Origin: Paracoccaceae bacterium
GTDB taxonomy: Bacteria > Pseudomonadota > Alphaproteobacteria > Rhodobacterales > Rhodobacteraceae
Reading direction: 5' to 3'
NCBI GenBank assembly: GCA_024742405.1
Contig: JANSYP010000003.1
Span: 310,001-374,000 of the forward strand
Length of the DNA: 64,000 nucleotides
Positions within the stretch are counted from its first letter, which is position 1; each line of letters starts with the position of its first letter. The translations under genes were made by a program, and so were the position numbers. The notes under the pieces were generated by a model. It was given only the letters and a program-made list of their open reading frames with translations, did no database searches and had not been told where the DNA came from. This document shows positions 19,112 to 26,773 of the stretch, one piece after another.

Positions 19112-19918
19112 GGGTATCTCCCCTTACTCTCCCTGGCCGGTCGACCGCTGAAGTCGTCAGCGACAGAGGCCGTTTCGCATCTGGAAGTGCCGCCACACTG
19201 CCTTAAGCAACCGGCGCTCGCGTTGATGGCCGTCAAGCACATCGTCTGTCGGTGGGAAAAGTGAGTGTTCATTGCAGAGCCGGGCACCGTGTCGGTGCGC
19301 CTTGAGTCCAACGTGCACGGTGTGAAAGGAAGTGGTCCCCGCCCGGCGTTCCAGTGAGTTCATCATGGCGGTCCGGCACCTCGGGTTGGCTCCAAATGGA
19401 TCGCCGCAAGGCCACGCGACTTGTTGCGGGCAGGCGGCCAGACCCCAAAGAGACTCTCATTGATCCAGATCATCGAACGGATGGGCCGCCACGTGGACCT
19501 GAGGCGGACCTTGGTCATGTGCATGTCGAGGAGCGGCGTGAGCGTCCGGAGTGCGCCAAGGATTATCCGACCGCGGAACGTCTCTCGCCCGTCTTCGATG
19601 GCCAGCCGTTCGAAGCCAGGACCGTTGCGCAAGGTGCGTTCCCGATCGCGAGGGGAAGATCGACATCGTGAGCGTCGAAAGGGTGCTGGAACGCGGTATC
19701 CGTGCGCGCCTGATGCAGACCGGGCGGCGCGCCCATTTCCTGTGTCGCAGCCATGGCGACGAAGAGGAGCAGCATGGTCGGGATCAAGGGACCCGTAGGC
19801 CCCGCGCTTGGACGCGCGGCAACGTTTGGTGCCGATCAATGGTCCGTACGAAACCTTGTCCCCGAACCCTACCGATTGCCCGAACGCTGGCCTTGACGTC
19901 CCCGGGCGAGCGGCTGTC
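19112..19918. other. Long spacer between CBS gene and host-attachment-family gene
   Basis: Frames on both strands overlap without recognised motifs. It carries the FNR box for the CBS gene near its left end and ends with the FNR box of the next gene. Former coding sequence is possible. Confidence 0.4.
19223..19236. promoter_or_regulatory. FNR-type box upstream of the CBS gene
   Basis: TTGATGGCCGTCAA is a full match to TTGA-N6-TCAA, 111 bases before the CBS start. Confidence 0.75.
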
Positions 19919-19932
19919 TTGACAGCAATCAA
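19919..19932. promoter_or_regulatory. FNR-type box upstream of the host-attachment-family gene
   Basis: TTGACAGCAATCAA is an exact TTGA-N6-TCAA box. It overlaps the first ATG of the long reading frame (19932), which argues that translation starts further downstream, at 19989. Confidence 0.75.
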
Positions 19933-19988
19933 TGCGCCTGCGCGAACGACGTGACAGCTTGATCGAGCAAACAGAGCGAGTGAGAGCT

Positions 19989-20456
19989 GTGATCAGACCC
20001 AGCCAGAGCCGCAAGTACACGTGGATCCTCGTCATGAACGGGTCCCGCGCCCGGATCATCCGTGGTCTCGGCGGTACGGAGGATGACTGCCAGGAAGAGC
20101 TGGTCATCCGCTCCGACCATCCTCAGCTCAAGGAGATCCTGGCGGATCGTCAGGGGCGATCCTTCCCGCCTGGTGGTGGCGGACGGCGCGCGGCGATGGC
20201 GTTCGGATCGGATCCGCTTCAGCATGACCTCCACATGTTTCTCGAGAAGGTCGTCACTCTGCTCGAGACGCATCGGCTCGCAGGGGACCTGCGAGCGCTG
20301 ATCGCATTTGCCGATCCCTCGATACTCGGCGAGCTGCGTAAAACGTGGAGCCCTCAGCTTCGCGACATCGTATCGGCGGAGATTCCAAAGAACATCGTGA
20401 GTCTAAGCGCTGCGGAAATCCAGAAGCGCGCCATCGAGGCAGCAACTGCATACTGA
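19989..20456 (+). CDS. Host-attachment (baeRF-like) family protein
   Basis: This protein of about 155 residues begins with the family pattern YTWILVMNGSRARIIRG. It then has the middle GGRRAAMAFGSDPLQHDLHM and the C-terminal LRALIAFADPSILGELRKTW...LRDIVSAEIPKNIVSLSA. It belongs to the 'host attachment protein' family (PF10116), related to archaeal release-factor/eRF1-like domains, and its role is not established. The ATG at 19932 is rejected because it lies inside the FNR box; GTG at 19989 gives the usual family start. The FNR box 56 bases upstream suggests low-oxygen induction. The start remains the least certain part. Confidence 0.75.
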   Translation: MIRPSQSRKYTWILVMNGSRARIIRGLGGTEDDCQEELVIRSDHPQLKEILADRQGRSFPPGGGGRRAAMAFGSDPLQHDLHMFLEKVVTLLETHRLAGDLRALIAFADPSILGELRKTWSPQLRDIVSAEIPKNIVSLSAAEIQKRAIEAATAY

Positions 20457-20470
20457 AGTTGTACTTTCGC

Positions 20471-20896
20471 TCAGTCCCAGAGGTCGCGCAGCGGTTTGCG
20501 CATGGCATTGGCGACCTGGTTGAACTCGCCTTCCGAGATTTTCCGGCGCAACAGATCGAAAACAGCCGCCGCCGCGCGTTCCGAGTTCTCGAGCGGCTCT
20601 TCAGCGAACGGCTTGGATATCCGCGTCAGGAAGTCTTCCTTTGAGCGGGGATGCGCCGGCGTCCGGGATGGCACCCATCCGTCGAAATAGATGCCGCGTA
20701 CGAGCACCGGAAGCTGTGCGGCAAGGTCGGCGGCTTCATCGACGCTCAGGTAGTCGCGCACGGCATGAAGTACCATCCGCAGCAGCATGTAGCCCCGCCC
20801 CTGATCGTGCCATTCCAGATCCTCGCACAGAAGGTTGATCCACTCCGCCGCGACCTGCGGAGCATGGTTCAATGTCGTCAGCGCTGTCTTTGTCAT
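20471..20896 (-). CDS. DUF2267 domain protein
   Basis: This 141-residue protein matches DUF2267 over nearly its whole length: EWINLLCEDLEWHDQGRGYM, LRMVLHAVRDYLSVDEAADL, AAQLPVLVRGIYFDGWVPS and VFDLLRRKISEGEFNQVANA then MRKPLRDLW. DUF2267 proteins are small, helical, of unknown function, and often occur in bacterial stress or low-oxygen gene sets. It is convergent with the host-attachment-family gene, 14 bases apart. No FNR box was seen in front of it. Confidence 0.88.
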   Translation of the reverse strand: MTKTALTTLNHAPQVAAEWINLLCEDLEWHDQGRGYMLLRMVLHAVRDYLSVDEAADLAAQLPVLVRGIYFDGWVPSRTPAHPRSKEDFLTRISKPFAEEPLENSERAAAAVFDLLRRKISEGEFNQVANAMRKPLRDLWD

Positions 20897-21235
20897 CCTT
20901 CGGTGTCCTTGTGCGTCATCTGTGCGGCGATTTTGGCAGACCCGCTCAGGTGCATCTTTTTGCTGGTCGATCCGGTGCTAGTGCCCGGCAATGGCGGCCA
21001 TCCGGGCCCAGCCATCCGTTGGCTCGGACCGCGACAAGTGCGATCTTTGGCTCACCCCCAGCTCTTTGGCTGAGATCGTTCCGTTGCTCGTTGCGACCCG
21101 TCGTGACGAACCGGCAGGCGCGGGCGACCTCTGCCTCGTAGGTCCGCCAGGAACCTACGCTTTCGCGTATTGCTCGGAAAACACGGACTTCGTCTGCACC
21201 GGGCAATACCAGTCTGCGCGTTGCCCGGGCGCCGA
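20897..21235. other. Spacer without recognised gene
   Basis: Two frames of about 80-95 codons overlap on opposite strands, neither with a recognisable motif. No FNR box was found. Confidence 0.4.
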
Positions 21236-21997
21236 TCATTGACCGTTGTCATTTGCGGCGAAGAAAGCGCTCCGGACGATGGGAGGGGCTCGCCAATCGA
21301 AGCATTTGGACCTGCAATTGTCGCTTAGTCCGTCCCGATCTACGATCCGCAGCTGCCGCGAACCGTGCATGACGATAAGGCCGTCCTTCTCAAGCGCCTT
21401 TAGCGTCCGGCATATCGTTTCGACGGATGTGGACAGCAAGTCGGCCAAGTCGCGCCGTGTGATGAGTTGCTTGAGAATGCCCGTTCCGTCCGGCAGCGGC
21501 TCGTACGGCATGAAGCTGGGCGCGGAGGCGATGAAGGCAGAGATCCTCTCGTCAGGCCCCATCGCCCCGATGGCGAGCGCGAGCCAGCGAAGCCGCTCCA
21601 GACTGAGCGTCTCCTGGTGGTAGAGCATCTGTCTGAACCGTGAATCCCGGGAAAGACGTTCCCGGAACCATGCGCGATCGTAATACGCAATCTCCACGGG
21701 GGTCGCCGCCTCGACGGTATAACCGGCACGGCGCTGCGCGTCGTCGCCGAGTACCTCTCCCGGCAGGATCAGGTTCAGGATCTGCCGGCGTCCGTCCCGG
21801 TTGAAACGGACAAGCCGCGCCAGGCCACTGCGCACCACACCGACGGTTTGCGGCAGATCTTCGTCCGCATGGCGCAGTACGTGATCCGGCGGATACGATC
21901 TGAAATGTCTCTTGGGATTGGTACGCACGCAGTTGCGCGGACGGCCAATTCTTCCGCCCGGGCTGAGGGCTGTGATTGCAGGCTCGCCGTTTGGCAT
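21236..21997 (-). CDS. Crp/Fnr-family regulator (first of a divergent pair)
   Basis: This protein of about 253 residues has an N-terminal cyclic-nucleotide-type beta-barrel (GVVRSGLARLVRFNRDGRRQ, ILNLILPGEVLGDDA), a dimer helix and a C-terminal winged helix (LITRRDLADLLSTSVETICR). The recognition helix shows E-x-x-C-R, one residue off the E-x-x-S-R of Fnr. No FNR-type N-terminal cysteine cluster is present, so oxygen sensing by [4Fe-4S] is not expected. GGGAAG precedes the ATG at 21997; the frame is open further upstream. It is divergent from a second Fnr-like gene with an FNR box between them. Confidence 0.85.
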   Translation of the reverse strand: MPNGEPAITALSPGGRIGRPRNCVRTNPKRHFRSYPPDHVLRHADEDLPQTVGVVRSGLARLVRFNRDGRRQILNLILPGEVLGDDAQRRAGYTVEAATPVEIAYYDRAWFRERLSRDSRFRQMLYHQETLSLERLRWLALAIGAMGPDERISAFIASAPSFMPYEPLPDGTGILKQLITRRDLADLLSTSVETICRTLKALEKDGLIVMHGSRQLRIVDRDGLSDNCRSKCFDWRAPPIVRSAFFAANDNGQ

Positions 21998-22171
21998 CGT
22001 CGTTCTTCCCGATTGCGGCATGGCTTTTTTCGGAATTACTAAAGGCGTCCCTTGCGCAACCCCGTGCTGGGATAGGCCGGACGGAGCCTTGGGAAACACG
22101 GAACGCGACCGCTTATGCGGTCCAACATGCCCGCATGTCACACAGGGTGCATCGGCAACCGCATCTCCATA

Positions 22172-22185
22172 TTGACGGGTGTCAA
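22172..22185. promoter_or_regulatory. FNR-type box between the divergent regulators
   Basis: TTGACGGGTGTCAA is a perfect palindrome in the arms (TTGAC/GTCAA), 75 bases before the plus-strand regulator and 174 bases before the minus-strand one. Confidence 0.75.
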
Positions 22186-22260
22186 CAAGCCCCCCGGAGC
22201 TGCAGCTAGGTTCACCTGCGGGGAAGCTGGCCGCCGATTTGCAGCGGTCCGGGAGAGGGC

Positions 22261-22986
22261 ATGACACAGAGGATCGTCGGCGAGCAGGCCGTGAAGCTGC
22301 TGCGCGGAGATGCGAAGATCCGCCAGATATTCGACGCCGAGTCCCTTGATGCTTTGGCGGACGTCACCGAAATCCGGGACTACGGATACCATGATGTCGT
22401 TCTTCAGTCGGAGCACGCAGCCGACCATGTGGGCTACGTCCTGGAAGGTGCTCTCGCCATGCAAAAGACGCTGCCGGACGGGCGGGTGCATTTCGTCGGG
22501 ATACTGGCGCCCACGGACCTCTATGGACGCCTCTTCAACGGCCCGCTCCATTACGACCTGATCTCCCTGGGAGAAACGCGCGTCGCGGCTTTCGAGAAAA
22601 CCCGCTTCGAGGCGCTGATCTCCGGCTCGCCGGCTCTGGAGCGGCGTTTCCTGCTTGATCTTCTGGACGAGCTGGATGCTGCACGGGAGTGGATCATACT
22701 GCTGGGTGGGCACAAGGTGAGCGAACGCGTGGCGTCGTTCCTGATGATCCTGTACCAGCGAATCGGCGCACAGTCAGAGCATCGCCCGGTTCTCAAAATA
22801 CCGATAAAGCGCGTGGATCTTGCACATTACCTCGGTGTTCGACACGAGAGCATCAGCCGGGCTCTGCACGAGTTGGAACGTGCCGGCGTGATCGAACTGA
22901 TCGATGCCTACACGGTTGAAATACTGGATATGTCCGCGCTCAGAGATGCGTCCAGCGTCGAGTTCGACGGCGACTGGGCCGCCTGA
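22261..22986 (+). CDS. Fnr-like regulator lacking cysteines
   Basis: This 241-residue Crp/Fnr protein is closest in build to FnrL: effector domain (VGYVLEGALAMQKTLPDGRV), long dimer helix (FLLDLLDELDAAREWIILLG) and winged helix with HESISRALHEL. The E-x-x-S-R of the recognition helix is the one that reads TTGA half-sites in Fnr. The protein contains no cysteine at all, so it cannot carry the oxygen-sensing [4Fe-4S] cluster. It must sense something else (for example haem-bound NO, as in Dnr) or act constitutively. It is a good candidate for the local regulator of the fourteen boxes in this island. Confidence 0.88.
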   Translation: MTQRIVGEQAVKLLRGDAKIRQIFDAESLDALADVTEIRDYGYHDVVLQSEHAADHVGYVLEGALAMQKTLPDGRVHFVGILAPTDLYGRLFNGPLHYDLISLGETRVAAFEKTRFEALISGSPALERRFLLDLLDELDAAREWIILLGGHKVSERVASFLMILYQRIGAQSEHRPVLKIPIKRVDLAHYLGVRHESISRALHELERAGVIELIDAYTVEILDMSALRDASSVEFDGDWAA

Positions 22987-23009
22987 ACCAAGCCCGAAAG
23001 CCCTGCCCG

Positions 23010-23023
23010 TTGAGAGCCATCAA
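23010..23023. promoter_or_regulatory. FNR-type box upstream of the E1-alpha operon
   Basis: TTGAGAGCCATCAA matches TTGA-N6-TCAA, 81 bases before the E1-alpha start. Confidence 0.75.
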
Positions 23024-23104
23024 CGACGTACATGACAGCTATCGGCATCCTTTGCCTCAAGGGCCCGCAATTCGAGTGCGAGCCGTTGGTGGGAGGGTTA
23101 CATC

Positions 23105-24325
23105 ATGGACAATACGACAGGTTTTTCGGTGGAACCGCCTGAAGCGGCCGATGCGCCATCGTCTGAATCCCGGCGGGGTTTCCTAAAGTTCGCGGCGTTG
23201 ACCGGCGCTGTGGTCTCGATGACGGCCAATCGGGCACTCGCCGATGGCGACATTGCATTTCACGCGCAGGATCTCTCCGACGAGCAGCTTGTCGACCTGT
23301 TCCGCACGATCCTGAAAATCCGCTGGCACGAGCGGACCCAGGCGGACGAGATGCTCTCCAACCCGGATTACCGGGGATACAACCATTTCTATGCTGGGCA
23401 GGAGGCTGTCGCGTCCGGCGTCTGCGCGACGCTAAGGAACAGCGGCCCGTTCGACCAGATCGACGTCGTCTATTCATCGCACCGCCCATCGGGGCACGCC
23501 ATCGCCAAGGGCGTCGACATTCCGAGGATGTGTGCGGAGAACGACTTCCGCGCGACGGGGCTGAACGGCGGGTACGCCGCCGAGATGCATCTGTCGGATC
23601 CCGATGTCGGATTCATCGGCGCCGATGGCATGATAGGCCCGTCGATGCCGATCGCGACAGGGTCTGCCTTTGCATTCCGCGCGCGGGGCTCGGATCAGGT
23701 CTCGGTCGTGTTCGGCGGCGACGGCACCTACGCGACACCACATTTCCATTCAGCGCTGAACAACGCCAAGATCCTCGATCTGCCGTTCATCTACGTGCTG
23801 GAGAACAACCTCTATCACCAATATGCGCACTACACGTACTCGTCTCCGCACAAGGACATCGCGAGTGCCGCGGCTGCGTATGGCATTCCATCGCGCGTCG
23901 TGGACGGTCAGGACGTCATCCAGGTGTACAACGCCGCAAAGGAGGCGGTGGATCGCGCCCGGTCCGGCGGGGGCCCGAGCTTCATCGAAGCGAAGACCTA
24001 TCGCTACTACAACCACTGGGGCGCGCCTGGCGCGAAGGCCGGCGAGCTGGGGGCCTTTGGCTACGATCCGCTCGCGATCACATCGTTCCGGCCCGATCGC
24101 GAGGTCCGTGCATGGATGCAACGCGATCCCGTGGACATCGCCCGCAGGACCCTGATCGAATGGGGCGCCCTGGATGCGGCCGGGGCCGAGGCCGTCGAGG
24201 CCGACGTCAAGGCCGAGATCGCGGCAGCCTTTGCTTGGGCCGCCGAGCAGCCCCTTTGCACTCCCGAAGATGGGCTGGAGCATGTCTTCACCCAAGGCAC
24301 TGTGCCCGCGCGCCAGTTCGGCTGA
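23105..24325 (+). CDS. ThDP-dependent dehydrogenase E1-alpha with Tat signal
   Basis: This 406-residue E1-alpha subunit belongs to the 2-oxoacid/acetoin dehydrogenase type. The ThDP/Mg motif begins GGDGTYATPHF and ends LENN (about residues 204-236), and the substrate-side SSHRPSGHAIAKG is present. Unusually, residues 22-46 form a twin-arginine signal: SRRGFLKF, a hydrophobic stretch (AALTGAVVSM) and an ALA-D cleavage site. Normal E1-alpha enzymes are cytoplasmic and have no such extension. GGGAGGG precedes the ATG and an FNR box lies 81 bases upstream. E1-beta follows after 30 bases. No E2, E3 or lipoyl domain is nearby; two cytochromes c are. The enzyme is therefore inferred to be exported folded with its cofactor and to use cytochrome c as acceptor. 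Confidence 0.9.
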   Translation: MDNTTGFSVEPPEAADAPSSESRRGFLKFAALTGAVVSMTANRALADGDIAFHAQDLSDEQLVDLFRTILKIRWHERTQADEMLSNPDYRGYNHFYAGQEAVASGVCATLRNSGPFDQIDVVYSSHRPSGHAIAKGVDIPRMCAENDFRATGLNGGYAAEMHLSDPDVGFIGADGMIGPSMPIATGSAFAFRARGSDQVSVVFGGDGTYATPHFHSALNNAKILDLPFIYVLENNLYHQYAHYTYSSPHKDIASAAAAYGIPSRVVDGQDVIQVYNAAKEAVDRARSGGGPSFIEAKTYRYYNHWGAPGAKAGELGAFGYDPLAITSFRPDREVRAWMQRDPVDIARRTLIEWGALDAAGAEAVEADVKAEIAAAFAWAAEQPLCTPEDGLEHVFTQGTVPARQFG

Positions 24326-24355
24326 GACGGCAGGCGTGGATAAAAGGATGATCCG

Positions 24356-25324
24356 ATGACACAGAAAAGTTGGATGTACTCGGTCCTCGAGGCCGTTCAG
24401 TGGGAGATGCAGAACGATCCAAAGATGATCTGGATCTTCGAGCTGACGCCGCCGGTTGCGTCGACTCCCGGCAGACCCGTGATCAATCTCGAAACGGAGT
24501 TCGGGCGCAAGCGCGTCGTCAACACCGGCATCGACGAGAACTGGATGGCCTCCTGCTGCCTCGGCGCGAGCCTCGCGGGCTCGCCGTCGGCGACGTATAT
24601 CCCGTACCAGGGCGCGCTCATGCCGTTCCAAGTGATCCAGAACGTGGCCGGCAAGCTCCGGCACATGACGGGGGGGCGGGCCTCGATGCCCGTGACCTGG
24701 ATCATAGAGATGACCGGTCAGACACCGGGCTTTGCCGGGCAGCATTCCTGCTACGAGGAAGACAGCTACTATGCACATATTCCCGGCGTGCGCACGGTGG
24801 TTCCGTCCACGCCCTTCGATGCCAAGGGAATGATGCATGCGTCGCTAAGGTCGCCTGACCCGGTTGTGTTTCTCTACCCGGCAGGGCTGCGCACGCTGGT
24901 CGAGGACGTGCCGGATGAGCCCTACGAGGTCTCGCTCGAGAAGGCCGCCGTCCGCATGGAGGGCAGCGACCTGACGATTGTCAGCTCGGGCGCCGGGATG
25001 CCGGAGGTCGTGAAAGCTGCCGAGACGCTTCGGGACGAGGGGATGGGCGTGGAGGTCGTGGACCTCCGCGTGCTGAAGGAGATGGACACCGATACGCTCG
25101 TGAACTCGGTTGCGAAGACCAAGCGCCTGCTCACGGTGGACCAATCCTACTTTACGCTTTGTCCGGGGGCGGAGGTGATCGCGCGCGTCGCGACGAATGT
25201 GGATGGCGCGAAATACAAGCGGGTCGCCTTTCCTGATGCACCGCCGCCGGCCTCGCCGGAGATGTTCCTCTGGATGCGTCCGGATGCAGACAAGATCGCG
25301 GGGGCGGCACGTGGACTTGTCTGA
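24356..25324 (+). CDS. ThDP-dependent dehydrogenase E1-beta
   Basis: This 322-residue E1-beta subunit has an N-terminal pyrimidine-binding domain, with the cofactor-activating Glu in VVNTGIDENWMASCC where common E1-beta has GI(A/S)E. The C-terminal transketolase domain shows LTIVSSGAGMPEVVKAAETL and VEVVDLRVLKEMDTDTLV. It has no signal peptide of its own, so if E1-alpha is exported by Tat, this subunit would travel as a hitch-hiker in the assembled complex. AAAAGGATG precedes the start. The interval TPPVASTPGRPVINLETEF replaces the usual segment of pyruvate dehydrogenases, so the substrate may differ. Confidence 0.9.
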   Translation: MTQKSWMYSVLEAVQWEMQNDPKMIWIFELTPPVASTPGRPVINLETEFGRKRVVNTGIDENWMASCCLGASLAGSPSATYIPYQGALMPFQVIQNVAGKLRHMTGGRASMPVTWIIEMTGQTPGFAGQHSCYEEDSYYAHIPGVRTVVPSTPFDAKGMMHASLRSPDPVVFLYPAGLRTLVEDVPDEPYEVSLEKAAVRMEGSDLTIVSSGAGMPEVVKAAETLRDEGMGVEVVDLRVLKEMDTDTLVNSVAKTKRLLTVDQSYFTLCPGAEVIARVATNVDGAKYKRVAFPDAPPPASPEMFLWMRPDADKIAGAARGLV

Positions 25325-25637
25325 CCGGCCTGTCCCGGCAAACGGCACCGTCACGACCGCCGCCGTTGCGGACGCGACCTGCTCTGCCTGCACGAGCGGT
25401 CGGTTGCTGGAGGATCGGGTGAAATCGGCGCTTTGGGACGGCGATCGACTTGTCGTCGTCGAGGATATCCCGGCGCTGCTCTGCAGTGCGTGCGGCGAGC
25501 AGTTTTTCGAAGACAGGACCGCCCTCGCGCTCGACCTGATGCGCGGCGGCGGCTTCCCACCGGGCGAGGCGGAGCGCCAGATGACGGTCCAGGTCTTCAG
25601 ATACCGCAACCCGGAACCGGACCGGGAGGGCGCCTGA
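25311..25637 (+). CDS. Small YgiT/MqsA-type zinc-finger protein
   Basis: This protein of about 108 residues has two CxxC pairs (ATCSACTSG and LLCSACGEQFFED) around VVVEDIPALL, the layout of YgiT-type zinc-finger domains seen at the N-terminus of MqsA antitoxins. There is no helix-turn-helix and no toxin gene beside it. The GTG start at 25311 overlaps the end of the E1-beta gene; an ATG at 25284 is the alternative. Its stop overlaps the next start (TGATG at 25635-25639), so it is translationally coupled into the operon. A role in metal handling or assembly of the complex is possible but unsupported. Confidence 0.7.
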   Translation: MDLSDRPVPANGTVTTAAVADATCSACTSGRLLEDRVKSALWDGDRLVVVEDIPALLCSACGEQFFEDRTALALDLMRGGGFPPGEAERQMTVQVFRYRNPEPDREGA

Positions 25638-26188
25638 TGGCGATCGCGAGCAGGCGAAAGATGCTCGCCGGCGCAGGCCTGCTGGCCCTCGCGACAGTTG
25701 TGATCGCCCAAGACGAAACCTACGGGTTCATGCCGGATGGCGGACGCACGATCCTCGTGCAGGTCCTGGGTGACGAAACGCTTTCGCAGGTCGCATCGAC
25801 GGAGCAGAGCGAGGAGGCGTGGCAAGCCTGGGGAATTACCCGCGCACCGGATCTCAACCCGGCAGAGCTGGAGACTTTGGCTGGGTACGCCGCGCTCAAC
25901 TTTCCGCTGACGCCGGACAGGATCGCACAGCTTTCGGATAGCGGCGACGCCGCGCTTCTGCCCCAGGACGGCAGAGACCTCGCGATCGCCCAGTGTCAGT
26001 TCTGCCATTCCATGTTTACCGGATACCTGATGCACGATCGCGACGAGACCGGATGGAAGGGAACGTTCAAGGCCCCGTTCCACCAGGAAATCCCGATGAC
26101 CGAAACCGAACGCGATACATTCGCGCGCTACTCGGCCATCAACATGCCGCTGAGGGTCGAAGACGTCCCGCCGGAGCTGCGTTTCTGA
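25637..26188 (+). CDS. Monohaem cytochrome c, paralogue 1
   Basis: This 183-residue exported protein has an N-terminal signal (SRRKMLAGAGLLALATVVIA) that also contains a twin arginine. A single CQFCH haem-c motif stands at residues 120-124, and a following methionine in HQEIPMTETERD may be the axial ligand. The N-terminal part YGFMPDGGRTILVQVLGD and the tail EDVPPELRF are shared with the next gene, so the two arose by duplication. Position right after the E1 genes suggests it takes electrons from the exported ThDP enzyme. Confidence 0.85.
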   Translation: MAIASRRKMLAGAGLLALATVVIAQDETYGFMPDGGRTILVQVLGDETLSQVASTEQSEEAWQAWGITRAPDLNPAELETLAGYAALNFPLTPDRIAQLSDSGDAALLPQDGRDLAIAQCQFCHSMFTGYLMHDRDETGWKGTFKAPFHQEIPMTETERDTFARYSAINMPLRVEDVPPELRF

Positions 26189-26208
26189 CGGCGGCAGAAG
26201 GAGGCACC

Positions 26209-26754
26209 GTGCAAAGGTTCATCCCATCATTCGCGCTCGCCGCCGCGGTCCTGCTGCACAGTGGGACGGGGTGGAGCGAAGACGACATCTTTGAGTTCGT
26301 CCCCGATGGCGGGCGGACGCTCCTTGGCGTGCTGATGGAGCAGGACGCGGCGGATGATGTCGCGTCGGCCATCGCGGCCCGCGAAGACGGACCGGAAGGC
26401 TGGAGCGCAACCTTGCAGGCGTCGCCGAGCGCAGCGGAGCTCGATACATGGCAGATCGACACGCTGGCACACTATCTTGCCACGAACGCGCCCTTCGACC
26501 CTGACGGGGCGCTGCCCCAGGACGGGCGGGACATGACGCTGAACCTTTGCCAGTCCTGCCACATCGTCACCGTCGTGGTCACGCAGGACAGAACACGCGA
26601 GGCGTGGCTCGGTACGCTTCACAAACCCAGCCATATCGAGATTGAGATGACGGAGGCAGAGCGCGGCGCGCTGGCCGACTATCTCGTAATCAATGGCGGC
26701 ATTCCCATCGACCTCGTGCCGCCTGCGCTTCGTGCGGGAGGGGCGTCCTACTGA
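26209..26754 (+). CDS. Monohaem cytochrome c, paralogue 2
   Basis: This 181-residue exported protein has a Sec signal (FIPSFALAAAVLLHSGTGWS) and one CQSCH motif at residues 114-118. It parallels the preceding cytochrome along its length: FEFVPDGGRTLLGVLM at the N-terminus, HIEIEMTEAERGALADYLVI after the haem motif, and LVPPALR at the end. The start is GTG at 26209 with AAGGAGG at ideal distance. Two such paralogues in tandem may form a relay or a heterodimer. The family name is not known to me. Confidence 0.85.
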   Translation: MQRFIPSFALAAAVLLHSGTGWSEDDIFEFVPDGGRTLLGVLMEQDAADDVASAIAAREDGPEGWSATLQASPSAAELDTWQIDTLAHYLATNAPFDPDGALPQDGRDMTLNLCQSCHIVTVVVTQDRTREAWLGTLHKPSHIEIEMTEAERGALADYLVINGGIPIDLVPPALRAGGASY

Positions 26755-26773
26755 CCTCCCGAAAGGCGGGCCG

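Noticed and set aside
23105-25324. Ordinary pyruvate or acetoin dehydrogenase operon
   Set aside because: No E2, E3 or lipoyl domain follows, the alpha subunit has a Tat signal, and cytochromes c stand where E2 would be.
25311-25637. Toxin-antitoxin locus (MqsRA-like)
   Set aside because: Only the zinc-finger part is present; no helix-turn-helix and no toxin gene on either side.
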